NCBI GenBank assembly: GCA_964621525.1
Contig: CAZUMS010000005.1
Coordinates: 1 to 64,000 of the forward strand
From: CAZMGV01 sp964621525 [NCBI: uncultured bacterium]
GTDB lineage: Bacteria > JAGRBM01
DNA length: 64,000 nt
Direction of reading: 5' to 3'
Made by a program: the position numbers and the translations under genes. Positions 44,001 through 51,915 of the stretch are shown here, in pieces. The notes beneath the pieces were generated by a model, which was given only the letters and a program-made list of their open reading frames with translations, was not told the DNA's origin and did not search any database. How positions within the stretch are numbered: position 1 is the stretch's first letter; each line of letters opens with the position of its first letter.

Positions 44001-44268
44001 TGCAGCCGCCGACCGCACGGAACTCGACATCGCCGGACAACCCTATCTGGTACTTCCCGGGCTCATCACCGATGGACGCTTCGAGCCCGAACGGCTGCAT
44101 CTTCCGCTGGCGATCGGCCATGCAACTCCGGATATCCCTCTGGAGGACCGGCAGGAACTGGAAAACCTTCTGGGTGGTCCATCCGAACCGCCTCAGAACC
44201 TGAATCTCCGCCAGCCCGAACCGGCACCGGAAGACCGCGAAGCACTGGAGCAGTTGCTCGGCGAGTGA
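41041..44268 (+). CDS. Class A penicillin-binding protein (PBP1-type)
   Basis: Bifunctional peptidoglycan glycosyltransferase/transpeptidase, 1075 residues. An N-terminal membrane anchor (about 10-35) is followed by a GT51 domain with catalytic Glu in SSEDRYFYRHPG and the motif GGSTITQQTAKNLY. The transpeptidase has SxxK (QPGSAFKP), SxN (TSSENFG) and KTG (FYGKTGTTN). Between SxN and KTG lies an insertion of over 200 residues, helical and Glu/Leu-rich, not usual for PBP1A. The C-terminal tail (about 80 residues) is acidic and Pro-rich with two EDR.ALE..L-like repeats. GTG 41041 follows the upstream stop by 2 bases. Confidence 0.93.
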   Translation: MASKRQTGFLTILAITAVILLLALAAATFAAYQYFIVHHPGSHLERNYIMSVLARESPIFAADKITRIGSFSGVEHRDYVTIDRIPKDLRQAIVSSEDRYFYRHPGFNPVSMAGAMVANLRARKWVRGGSTITQQTAKNLYRRQGKSLREKLRELLNALRLEAHYSKDEILEFYLNQFHVNANGRGAGVAARHFFDKDISELDLVECAFIAGSVQGPSLFDPFSTVDPIRRQRNLKRANARKDYVIRRMYEDGYLSQETYEQALAAEVPFRQGQFRFERSVIVDAVQRELDSEELHEILTGPEGSDLSSSGLQIYTSIDVQAQQDALYAIRSQLSRLKIMLEGNQPVSDQPSPSSKLERGDFVLATVQKVLPGQNTVRVLAGNLAAELDEEGIRACADPEHAHATANPGARAGAKQLADWLSRQTPGSTIPVIIRDIPPEAGAPVIADCAYPYTPQEKLQGALIALDDGFIRAIAGGFSNTDFNRALNARRQPGSAFKPIVYHAAIQLGWSPADAVQNRRDIYRLGNVVYAPKSDHTPPANEMSLAWIGTSSENFGSVWLLAHLTDKLTDGQFAEVAAGLGLGRMENESPQQTARRLRDRYGIPIRRDAQREAAFEDGRAELLRELLLSGKTECSRQLRLMSFKGTSRSELEAAINALAGEKLEARKPLLEADLELAIQRYENVEAFLADPALFEGLPLPLSACEKDDLERLTQLTGAALEKLSSPDSFDPVVWRKYRDYRLTVNVQYVIATAASFGIESPLQPVLSLPLGTSDVTLAEIAHFYETAGEGRTRGASPRLVTEIRDADGELVWTYSGEPQPVGTSKLSTVWLESIRNVTTQGTARGFSDQVTLSPKPDTPGYGIKVPFYGKTGTTNRYQNVYFVGLFPKPDPASKDEAVSPNHLFTIAAYAGYDDNRPLVKGRIRIYGSNGALPMVVETARGMIGRAGYPVDAGNLAVRMSRQLPIAFPADFATVTVNDTTGLPADELAAADRTELDIAGQPYLVLPGLITDGRFEPERLHLPLAIGHATPDIPLEDRQELENLLGGPSEPPQNLNLRQPEPAPEDREALEQLLGE

Positions 44269-44397
44269 CACATTCCGGCAAAACTCCGGCCGCCCGTTCA
44301 TTAACACCTGCTAATCCTATTGACCGTTTCAGACCGGACAGCCATTCTCCGGCCCACTGGAGCGAAACCGCCCAAAGAAACCGGAGGACTCTTCCCC

Positions 44398-45105
44398 GTG
44401 AAGAAGTTTGTTGTTCTATCAGCCCTGTTCTCCCTGCCCCTGGCCGGCTGCCAGCGGCGCGACACCCATGAACTCAAGGAGCGGATCATCGCTCTCGAGA
44501 ACAAGGTGTCAGACCTTGAGGAAAAGGTCAGTTCAGGAGTGACTGCCGGAAGTCCCGACGAGGCACGCAAGCAGCAGCTCGAGAAGCTGATCTCCGCTTT
44601 CACGAAGCTCGAAGAGAAATCGTACGTGGATGATCCAAAGGCCAAGGCCGGCGAAGGATCACTGGAAGTCATTGTCACCACACGCGAGGGCCCCGCTTAC
44701 ATGCAGGCCCGCACCAAGCCTGAGGAAGCCGAAGGCGTCGATGGCGTGACGGTGCGTGTCACTGAAACGACGCTTCCCGCCGTCAAGACGAAAGCCAAGG
44801 GGCCAGTCCACATCGGTGCACTCAAAGCTGGTAATTACACGGTCGAGTTCGAGAAGCCGGGATACCAGAAGAAGCTCTTCCCCGTTGAGATCAAGGAGGG
44901 CAAGCGCAAGACCCTCGTCACCTTCCTGCTCAAGGAGGGTGAGGAAGCCGGGGCATCACTCGGCAGCGCCCTTCAGGGGCTTGCTGGCCAGGGCGGCGAG
45001 GCGGGTGCCGAAGGCGGCGCTGCTCCGGGTGCCGGCTCGGATCAGGCCCGTGAATTCCTCTCCCGCCTTCAGGGCGCCATGCAGAAAGCCAAAGAAAACA
45101 AGTAA
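44398..45105 (+). CDS. Lipoprotein with coiled coil and PEGA-like domain
   Basis: 235 residues. The lipoprotein signal is MKKFVVLSALFSLPLAGC (GTG start at 44398, GGAGGA about 10 bases upstream). A coiled coil follows (ELKERIIALENKVSDLEEKV), then a beta-rich PEGA/carboxypeptidase-regulatory-like domain (VTVRVTETTLPAVKTKAKGP, AGNYTVEFEKPGYQKKLFPV), a Gly/Ala-rich segment and a short helix. The trimerising Lpp-like coiled coil suggests an outer-membrane or peptidoglycan-linked protein. Its stop abuts the convergent glycosyltransferase stop with no gap. Function unknown. Confidence 0.8.
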   Translation: MKKFVVLSALFSLPLAGCQRRDTHELKERIIALENKVSDLEEKVSSGVTAGSPDEARKQQLEKLISAFTKLEEKSYVDDPKAKAGEGSLEVIVTTREGPAYMQARTKPEEAEGVDGVTVRVTETTLPAVKTKAKGPVHIGALKAGNYTVEFEKPGYQKKLFPVEIKEGKRKTLVTFLLKEGEEAGASLGSALQGLAGQGGEAGAEGGAAPGAGSDQAREFLSRLQGAMQKAKENK

Positions 45106-46050
45106 TCACAACAGGCCGTCGAAAACCGACGGGCTGGTTCCAGACCTCAGTATGGCCTCGCGGTCACTGAGGTCCGGTTGCTTTTTATGGTCTTCGGGCT
45201 CTGCCGGAACCTCCAGATGGCGGGACAATGCCCACAGGAGAGGCTTCTTCAGCCTCCACAGGTCAAACTGGAGAAACCCGGACGAAAGGATCCGGGCGAA
45301 AGCCCGGTCTCTCGATCGGGTAATCGCCGGGTCGGAAATACGCGCCAGAAGAAACAGCAACCGGTGGCGTTCGGCCAGGAATTCCCGCCATTCGGTTGTG
45401 AACAGTCCTCCAGTGGTTGCACCCGAGCGATGAGTCATCCGGGCGTCAGGGCAGTATGAGATCCGCCAGCCACGCTTCCATGCCCTGAAGGACAGATCCA
45501 CATCCTCGCCATAGGCCGGTCCATATATCGGCGAAAACCCGCCCAGTTCGTTCCATTTCGTTCGGCAGAACGCACTTGCGCCTCCATGAGCATGAGCGAT
45601 GGGAGACCCGGCGTTTGGTGGAGCATCCCCGCTCGCACAGGGGTGAACAATTCGCAGGAGACCCTGCTCGATTGTCCATCGAGAGGGGCTCTCATCACGG
45701 CCGAGACGTTCGTTGACACAGGCACCTGTCCTTGCGAATTCCTCGGGTGCCCACGATTCCGAAAACCCCTGGAGGGACTCAGGAAACACATCATTGTTCA
45801 GCAGGATGACCCGGGCAGCCGTACTGCTGGCAACACCTGCATTCACCGCAATCCCAAAACCAGAGGGCTCCGGCAGCCTGAGTATCCTTGCCCGATCCTG
45901 CAGAAAACTTTCGGCCTCGAGGTCCGGGCCGTCCAGTACGACGCAGATTGCAGCGCCAATACCGGAGGCCGCACAGGTCACATCCTCCCATTGCTCCCGA
46001 AGCAACCGAGCCCCGGCCCTCGAGGGTATGATGATTTCAAACTCCGGCAC
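45106..46050 (-). CDS. Family 2 glycosyltransferase
   Basis: 314 residues with the GT-A fold: EIIIPSRAGARLL at the N-terminus, the divergent nucleotide-sugar metal site LLNNDVFPES (DxD-like), HAHGGASAFCRTKW and the acceptor-site motif YGEDVDLSFRAWKRGWR (ED pair). It resembles rhamnosyl- and related transferases making surface polysaccharides. It is soluble, without clear membrane segments. The GTG at 46050 is the start. It is an isolated glycosyltransferase, not within a polysaccharide cluster, so the target glycan is unknown. Confidence 0.88.
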   Translation of the reverse strand: MPEFEIIIPSRAGARLLREQWEDVTCAASGIGAAICVVLDGPDLEAESFLQDRARILRLPEPSGFGIAVNAGVASSTAARVILLNNDVFPESLQGFSESWAPEEFARTGACVNERLGRDESPSRWTIEQGLLRIVHPCASGDAPPNAGSPIAHAHGGASAFCRTKWNELGGFSPIYGPAYGEDVDLSFRAWKRGWRISYCPDARMTHRSGATTGGLFTTEWREFLAERHRLLFLLARISDPAITRSRDRAFARILSSGFLQFDLWRLKKPLLWALSRHLEVPAEPEDHKKQPDLSDREAILRSGTSPSVFDGLL

Positions 46051-46106
46051 GGCCAGAGTATAGCCGTTAAGATCAATATCCCCGAACGACGGGAGTCTCG
46101 CTTTTC

Positions 46107-46853
46107 ATGCCACCCAAGGTCCCTAAGGAACGAATTGACCGGCTATTGGTGGACCGGGGACTGGCCAAAACCCTTCCAGAAGCCCAGGCGCTCCTCATGG
46201 CCGGCGAAGTTCTCGTGGATGAGCGGCCGGCAGCCAAGCCGGGAACCATGATTCCGGTAGAGGCAGAAATCCGCCTGCGACGGGAGCGCCCGCGTTACGT
46301 GAGCCGGGGCGGCCTCAAGCTCGAAGGAGCCCTTTCGGCTTTCTCAGTAAACCCCTCCGGGCTGATCTGCGCTGACATCGGCGCTTCAACCGGCGGGTTC
46401 ACCGATTGCCTGCTTCAACACGGAGCCGTCAAAGTACATGCCGTCGATGTGGGCAGGGGACTCATCGCCGAAAAACTGCGCCAGGACCCGAGGGTTGTCC
46501 TCCACGAAAAGACGAATGCCCGGAATCTGACACCGGATATTCTTGGCGAATGCGTCCCGCTGGCCGCGGCTGACTGCTCCTTCATCTCCCTGACCGTACT
46601 TCTGCCTGCCATCCGCTCCATCCTGTCCGGCGGCGGGCTCCTGATTGCTCTCGTGAAGCCCCAGTTCGAACTTGAAAGAGAACAGGTCAGCGAGGGGGGG
46701 GTTGTCACCGATACCGAACTCCAGAGAGCAGCTGTCAGAAAAATCGCGGCAGAAGCAGCCAGAAACAGGTTTGCCGTCGAGGGAGAAACGCCGAGCCCTC
46801 TCAAGGGAACCGACGGCAACCAAGAGTATTTCCTGAAACTACGGGCGTCGTAA
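46107..46853 (+). CDS. tlyA: TlyA-family 2'-O-ribose rRNA methyltransferase / hemolysin-like protein
   Basis: 248 residues. An S4 RNA-binding domain (about 6-65: ERIDRLLVDRGLAKTLPEAQ) is followed by an FtsJ/RrmJ-type methyltransferase with SAM motif ADIGASTGGFTDCLL and catalytic region LAAADCSFISL, LVKPQFELERE. TlyA methylates 16S C1409 and 23S C1920 and affects capreomycin sensitivity (family knowledge). ATG 46107 is supported by the S4 domain. Its end overlaps the convergent DUF547 gene by 15 bases. Confidence 0.93.
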   Translation: MPPKVPKERIDRLLVDRGLAKTLPEAQALLMAGEVLVDERPAAKPGTMIPVEAEIRLRRERPRYVSRGGLKLEGALSAFSVNPSGLICADIGASTGGFTDCLLQHGAVKVHAVDVGRGLIAEKLRQDPRVVLHEKTNARNLTPDILGECVPLAAADCSFISLTVLLPAIRSILSGGGLLIALVKPQFELEREQVSEGGVVTDTELQRAAVRKIAAEAARNRFAVEGETPSPLKGTDGNQEYFLKLRAS

Positions 46854-47924
46854 ACCGCGCCCATCAGACGGAATATCCGAAATCCCAGAACCGGTCTTTT
46901 CCGGAAAAATGGGTTGGAGTCCGGGGATATAAGGTTTTGAGGCAGCCGTATTCGCCGCCTCGGGGCGTGAATCGGGGAGTTTCCAGTCGAAATAGCTGTA
47001 TGCGATCCGGTAGCCGCCCTCTTCCAGCGCCCTTTTATCCAGGCGGCTGAAATACGGCGATAACGCAGATATCAACCTTGCCTGGGCCCGCGCCGCCGAC
47101 TTCGATACGCCATCTGAACCGACTTCCTCGGCCATAGGCACTTCCGGAGGAAGCGACATCATGATCCGGTCTCGGTACCAGAGCACCAGAGGACTGAAGT
47201 AAACTACCTTTTCCCGCTCGGCCCGGAAAATATTACGCTCGTCGGCGAAGAATTTCCGCGTACGGCTTTCCATGAATCTTTCCAGTCCATTCCCCGTCGG
47301 AAGCTCAAGTGGCAGCGAGGGGCCCGATACGGTTCCCCGGCAGAGCACGAATGGCCACCGGGGATCGGGATAGGACGACCAGAGGATATCCTCGACAGAT
47401 TTCAGCGTGTGCCGTTTCCCCGCAGCCATGACGGCAGTCCGGGTCCAGAAATCCCGGTCTGTCGTCACAGAGCGATCCGTTTCCCCCGGCCAGAGAGAAC
47501 TCGAATCAGGCGCCTCGGCTTCGAGGCGATCCAGCATCGCGGAGAGCAGCAGGCCATGATAAACAGCGTGCCAGAACGCCTTCCGGTCCTCAGGTGGCCG
47601 CTGAGCGACCACCTCTTCGGGGATTCGGGATATCTTGGCAAGGAACAGGTTGAGACTCTCCCGGCGCTTCGCCGCTTCCTGAAAATCCACCCGGCCATCC
47701 TCGGCCACGATGCCGCTGACTGCTTCCCGGTAATCGGAAGTTTCGAGAAGAATTGTGATCGCCAGCCCAGGCCTGACCGTGATCAGAAACAGCGTCAGGC
47801 AGACGGCAGCAGTCAGCGACGCGCAGCGGCGCGCTCCGCTTTCCGGCGGTCGCGCCTGACCGCTCTCAGATACAGCCGGCCAAACCAGACCAGACCGGCG
47901 GCGAGCAGAATGCCAATGACCCAT
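46839..47924 (-). CDS. DUF547 family exported protein
   Basis: Up to 361 residues. The DUF547 signature is spread over about 110-270: DRKAFWHAVYHGLLLSAM, HTLKSVEDILW, PDPRWPFVLCRGTVSGPSLP and a YFSPLVLWYRDRI segment. The start is a problem. ATG 47924 lies 112 bases inside the upstream TPR gene and gives an Arg-rich 36-residue extension. The hydrophobic signal peptide (TAAVCLTLFLITVRPGLA) begins right after a CTG at 47816 that overlaps the TPR stop as CTGA. Either an overlapping ATG start or a non-canonical CTG start is used. DUF547 function is not established. Confidence 0.72.
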   Translation of the reverse strand: MGHWHSARRRSGLVWPAVSESGQARPPESGARRCASLTAAVCLTLFLITVRPGLAITILLETSDYREAVSGIVAEDGRVDFQEAAKRRESLNLFLAKISRIPEEVVAQRPPEDRKAFWHAVYHGLLLSAMLDRLEAEAPDSSSLWPGETDRSVTTDRDFWTRTAVMAAGKRHTLKSVEDILWSSYPDPRWPFVLCRGTVSGPSLPLELPTGNGLERFMESRTRKFFADERNIFRAEREKVVYFSPLVLWYRDRIMMSLPPEVPMAEEVGSDGVSKSAARAQARLISALSPYFSRLDKRALEEGGYRIAYSYFDWKLPDSRPEAANTAASKPYIPGLQPIFPEKTGSGISDIPSDGRGLRRP

Positions 47925-48862
47925 AGGTAAAGTCTGACATACAGGACCAGCATGTCGAGTACGAGGACAAAGTTCGGGTCAAGCTCCAGCAGCTTCTTGT
48001 AGGCTTTCAGCGAACTGCGCAGATCGCCCTGATCCCGGTAAGTATACGCACGGCCGAGCCAGGCCGGGCGGTAATCTGCCCTCAGTTCCAATGCCCGGTC
48101 GAACTGCCGGAGCGCATCCTCGAACCGGTTTTCCTTGTGGAATACCCATCCGAGGTTATTGATCGCTTCCACATACGACGGATCGGCATCAAGGGCATGC
48201 CCGAACGCTTCCTTGGCCGAGACCAGCTTTCCCTGCTGGAACCGGGCGAAGCCGAGTGAAGTCCAGAGCCGGGCATCTGCCTTGCCGCCTTGCACAAGGG
48301 CGGCGAACTCAGTCTCGGCCTTGTCGAACTCTGCGGTAATAAACAGCCGCGCATCTCCCCGGAACAGCCGGAGTTCTGTATTACCGGGATCTTTCTCGAT
48401 CTCTCCGTCCAAAAAGCGGTAGGCCTCTTCATCCCTTTTCTGGCTGAAATAGATCTGGGCGATGGAGGTCTTGTAGATCGTCTCGCCGGGCCGTTCGCCC
48501 AGTTTTTTCTGAACGAAAGCCAGTCCGTCGTTCTCCCGGCCAGACCGGACCAGCACTTCAGCATAGAGCATCTGGCCTCGGGCATTGTCCGGTTCCAGCG
48601 CCAATGCCTGCTCAGCTTTCTGGACGGCCTGCTGAGGGGCATAGCCCGGCCCCGGTGCGAGCCGAGTAAAAGCGTCCCGAAACATTACTCGGGTTTCTTC
48701 CTTCTCAAGAAAGCGGAACTCACCACCATCGGGCATCGCTACCCGTCCTGCACCGGCGGGTACCTGAGCGTCAGCCGCGCGCACAGAACCCGCCAAGCCG
48801 AAAAAGCAGAGCGCCAGAAGGACTCCGGCCAACGCCTTGATGCTCCCCCTGCGATTGCCCAT
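47813..48862 (-). CDS. TPR-repeat exported membrane protein
   Basis: 349 residues. A signal peptide at about 7-30 (LAGVLLALCFFGLAGSVRA) is followed by about seven tetratricopeptide repeats (QAVQKAEQALALEPDNARGQ, SAKEAFGHALDADPSYVEAI, DALRQFDRALELRADYRPAW, SSLKAYKKLLELDPNF), one transmembrane helix at about 310-330, and a very basic cytoplasmic tail (RAVRRDRRKAERAAARR). It probably scaffolds protein complexes in the periplasm. ATG 48862 begins the signal peptide. The DUF547 gene follows or overlaps its end, so the two may act together. Confidence 0.82.
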   Translation of the reverse strand: MGNRRGSIKALAGVLLALCFFGLAGSVRAADAQVPAGAGRVAMPDGGEFRFLEKEETRVMFRDAFTRLAPGPGYAPQQAVQKAEQALALEPDNARGQMLYAEVLVRSGRENDGLAFVQKKLGERPGETIYKTSIAQIYFSQKRDEEAYRFLDGEIEKDPGNTELRLFRGDARLFITAEFDKAETEFAALVQGGKADARLWTSLGFARFQQGKLVSAKEAFGHALDADPSYVEAINNLGWVFHKENRFEDALRQFDRALELRADYRPAWLGRAYTYRDQGDLRSSLKAYKKLLELDPNFVLVLDMLVLYVRLYLWVIGILLAAGLVWFGRLYLRAVRRDRRKAERAAARR

Positions 48863-48893
48863 GATCAAACTGCGAACGGACCGGTGAGACCCG

Positions 48894-49271
48894 ATGCCTG
48901 ACTCCAACAATCCAGTTGCCCCGGAAAAGCCCGCTGGCCCGGATGCTGACCCGCTGCTTCGGGCGGAAAAACTGTCTGCGGAATTATGTGAAGTCCTCAA
49001 GGAGCTTCCTCCGGCCGAACAACTCCTAGTCCTTCGGTCGCTCTCCGACAAGATAGACGCATCGGTTCCACTGACCGAACGGGAGCGGAAATTAAACCGG
49101 CTGGCAGTCGTCTTTGCCCTCGTCACCATCGCAGCGGGAGTTGTGGTCTATTTTGCCGAAAAAACCCACGGCACGAACGGCCTCACGGGCGGAACGGTCG
49201 CCCTCGTCGGTATTTTCCTGCTTACAGGGGCATTGTCGCCCTACCTGACCGATTTTCTCAAAAGGCCCTGA
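48894..49271 (+). CDS. Small two-helix membrane protein, unknown
   Basis: 125 residues. A hydrophilic Pro-rich N-terminus and an amphipathic helix (LLRAEKLSAELCEVLKELPP) are followed by two transmembrane helices (LAVVFALVTIAAGVVVYFA and GGTVALVGIFLLTGALSPYL). No family is recognised. ATG 48894 is preceded by GGTGAG. It is divergent from the TPR gene and 80 bases before ftsY. Confidence 0.65.
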   Translation: MPDSNNPVAPEKPAGPDADPLLRAEKLSAELCEVLKELPPAEQLLVLRSLSDKIDASVPLTERERKLNRLAVVFALVTIAAGVVVYFAEKTHGTNGLTGGTVALVGIFLLTGALSPYLTDFLKRP

Positions 49272-49351
49272 TTCCGCTGGACCTTCACCCGGTTGGCCCT
49301 ATACTCGGCGCCGCCGAATGACCGGCCCCTGTTTCTCAAGGATTCTACAGG

Positions 49352-50515
49352 ATGGAGCTGAACCTGGTCTGGATACTGCTCGCGGCCGTTGCCGTGGTAA
49401 CTATCGCCCTTCTCCTGAGGCGGAAGCCCTCGGAACTGCCTCCGCCACATCCTGAAGAGGCTCCGGAGCCTTCAGAAACCCTGCCGCCTGCCCCAGCCGA
49501 AGTCCCAACTCCCCTCTCAGTCTCGCCAGCCGAAGAAGCTCCTCAGCCTGCTTTGGCGCCACCTCCCACTCAGCCGCCTGCGCCCGAACCCGTTCCGGGT
49601 CCGGAAGAACCCACAACCCCGGACTACGATGGAGGCTTCAGAAAAACGCGGGGACTTTTCGCCCGGCTGAAATCGATCCTGACCGGGAACTCTTCAATCG
49701 ATCCTTCCATCTGGGAAGAACTGGAAGAACTACTCATTACCGCCGATATTGGCGTCAAAACGACAGAAACGCTGCTCTCCCAGGTTAAAGCGAAAAAGCC
49801 AAAGGACCCCGACACTGTCCGTCAGGGTATCCGCAATGGCCTGCTCGGAATCCTTACCGGCGTCCAGCACCCGGACAACCTTCACTCGGGAACAAAGCCC
49901 CGTGTGGTCATGATCGCTGGAGTTAACGGCGTCGGGAAGACGACCACGATCGGAAAGCTGGCCCATCGTTATCGTTCCGAAGGCCTTTCCGTGCTGCTTG
50001 GCGCCGCCGATACCTTTCGCGCCGCCGCCGTGGATCAGCTGGACGTCTGGTGCAAGCGCGTTGGTGCGGAGATCGTCCGCGGCAAGGAAAATTCAGACCC
50101 TTCGGGAGTCGCCTTCGATGCTGCGGCAAAAGCCAAGGCCGAGCAGGTGGACGTGCTGATCATCGACACTGCCGGACGCCTGCATACGAAAACGAACCTG
50201 ATGGAAGAGCTGAAAAAGACGAAGCGCGTCGTCGGCAAAGCCCTCGAAGGTGCACCACACGAAACCTGGCTGGTCATCGATGGCACAACCGGACAGAACG
50301 CCATTAACCAGGTCCGCGAATTTCACAACGCCCTGCAACTGACCGGACTTGTCGTCACGAAACTGGACGGCACTTCGAAAGGCGGCGCACTCATTGCCAT
50401 CGTCAACGAGTTCAAGCTCCCGGTGCGGTATATCGGCATTGGCGAACGGCTTGCCGATCTTACGCCTTTCGATCCCGCCCGTTACATCGACGAGATTTTC
50501 AGGGAAAGCGAATAG
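49352..50515 (+). CDS. ftsY: Signal recognition particle receptor FtsY
   Basis: 387 residues. It has an N-terminal membrane helix (NLVWILLAAVAVVTIALLL) and then a Pro/Glu-rich linker (about 25-90), so it is membrane-anchored as in some proteobacteria rather than having the long acidic A domain of E. coli. The NG GTPase domain follows: G1 AGVNGVGKTTTIGKL, AADTFRAAAVDQL, DTAGRLHTKTNLMEEL, G4 TKLDGTSKGG. Docks SRP-ribosome complexes at the Sec translocon. ATG 49352 has AAGG upstream. It is convergent with the kinase gene, 6 bases apart. Confidence 0.97.
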   Translation: MELNLVWILLAAVAVVTIALLLRRKPSELPPPHPEEAPEPSETLPPAPAEVPTPLSVSPAEEAPQPALAPPPTQPPAPEPVPGPEEPTTPDYDGGFRKTRGLFARLKSILTGNSSIDPSIWEELEELLITADIGVKTTETLLSQVKAKKPKDPDTVRQGIRNGLLGILTGVQHPDNLHSGTKPRVVMIAGVNGVGKTTTIGKLAHRYRSEGLSVLLGAADTFRAAAVDQLDVWCKRVGAEIVRGKENSDPSGVAFDAAAKAKAEQVDVLIIDTAGRLHTKTNLMEELKKTKRVVGKALEGAPHETWLVIDGTTGQNAINQVREFHNALQLTGLVVTKLDGTSKGGALIAIVNEFKLPVRYIGIGERLADLTPFDPARYIDEIFRESE

Positions 50516-50521
50516 TCCCCG

Positions 50522-51850
50522 CTACTGCTTGCGGGGTGCTTCGGGCGGCAGATTCCTCGGGATGGTAAATTCGAAGGTCGTACCCCGTCCCACCTGACTG
50601 CGGACACGGATCGTCCCGCCATGGAGTTCGACCAGGCGTTTGGAGATCGGGAGCCCCAGCCCCGTACCAGTGTTCTTTCGGTTCGATGACGCATCTACCT
50701 GCTTGAAAGGGTCGAATACCTCTTCAATCCGGTCGCTCGGAATGCCACGGCCTGTATCCGATACCGAACAAATGATATGGCCGTTCTCCTGAGAGAACAT
50801 CACCCGGACTCCTCCATGATCCGTAAATTTCACGGCGTTTGATAACAGGTTGAAAAATACCTGGCGAATTCTGGATGGGTCGGCTTCGACCATCAGCGGC
50901 ACCGTCTGCCCGGAAGGGCCGGAAATTTCCAGCGACAGCCCCTTCGATGAATAGGCAGGAACCAGCACTTCCGCCGACTCCCGGGCCAGTGACGCCACAT
51001 CGCATCGTTCGGGACTCAGCCGCAGATCGCCGGACTGGATCTTCGCCATATCGAGAATGTCATTAACGATCGCCAGCAGGTAGCGGCCGCTCCGGTGGAT
51101 ACTCTCTAGGTCTTCACGTTGCGCCGGAGAGATCGGCCCTTCGAGCCCTTTCAGCATCAGGTCCGAAAATCCGATGATCGAGTTCAGCGGGGTCCTCAGT
51201 TCATGACTGACCATGTGGAGGAACTCGCTCTTGTATCGGTCTGAACGGGCCAGATCGAGCATCCGCTGGCGAAGCTGCTGATTGGCATGTTCCAGCGCCA
51301 CCGTACTCTTCTCGGCTTCTTCCCGATGCGCGTCCACAGTTCGTTTCGCATAAAAAGCGACCACCGAGATCAGGACGAGATAGCCGGCAACAAAAAGTGC
51401 CTCAAAGACGAGGGTTGTCGTGTCGTAACGCCGATATACCGGGAAAAGTGTCATCGCCACGAGGTACATGATGAAAATCATCGCCGCGAGGTAGAGTCCC
51501 GAAGCGGGTTTGTCGGCGAACGAGGTAAAAATGATCGTCAGTGAGGTGATGGCATAAAGGTGATACTGCCAAGGGGCTCCATAAATACTGACCAGCCAGA
51601 AGACGATCAGGACATCGGCCGTAAAATGAACGATCAGCACCCGGCCGAAGTGATGCTCAAAACGCCGGATTAACGGCCAGGCCCAAAATCCCGCAGCCAG
51701 TGAGTACCCCGCCGCACAAAGGAGTTCCCGGCCCCCTGCCGGCGAAAACCCGTCCAGGAGATTCCAGAACCAGAGAACGACCAGCACGCCAGCAGCCGCA
51801 AAACGGGCGCTCCGGCCGATCGTCAGCAGCTTGGTCTGAGTACTGGTCAT
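50522..51850 (-). CDS. Membrane sensor histidine kinase
   Basis: 442 residues. Six membrane helices (about 20-175) without a large extracytoplasmic loop are followed by a short coiled coil, HisKA with His in MVSHELRTPLNSIIG, and HATPase motifs NLLSNAVKFTD (N), DTGRGIP (G1) and GTGLGLPISKRL (G2). No receiver gene is adjacent, so it is an orphan here. ATG 51850 has GGAG close upstream; a GTG at 51868 would add six residues. It lies 65 bases after smc on the same strand. Confidence 0.9.
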   Translation of the reverse strand: MTSTQTKLLTIGRSARFAAAGVLVVLWFWNLLDGFSPAGGRELLCAAGYSLAAGFWAWPLIRRFEHHFGRVLIVHFTADVLIVFWLVSIYGAPWQYHLYAITSLTIIFTSFADKPASGLYLAAMIFIMYLVAMTLFPVYRRYDTTTLVFEALFVAGYLVLISVVAFYAKRTVDAHREEAEKSTVALEHANQQLRQRMLDLARSDRYKSEFLHMVSHELRTPLNSIIGFSDLMLKGLEGPISPAQREDLESIHRSGRYLLAIVNDILDMAKIQSGDLRLSPERCDVASLARESAEVLVPAYSSKGLSLEISGPSGQTVPLMVEADPSRIRQVFFNLLSNAVKFTDHGGVRVMFSQENGHIICSVSDTGRGIPSDRIEEVFDPFKQVDASSNRKNTGTGLGLPISKRLVELHGGTIRVRSQVGRGTTFEFTIPRNLPPEAPRKQ

Positions 51851-51915
51851 GGGCTCCAGGCTGGACACCGGGCTGGCGACATTTCCAGTCCGCCTGCCAG
51901 ATAAACCGGCTGAAT

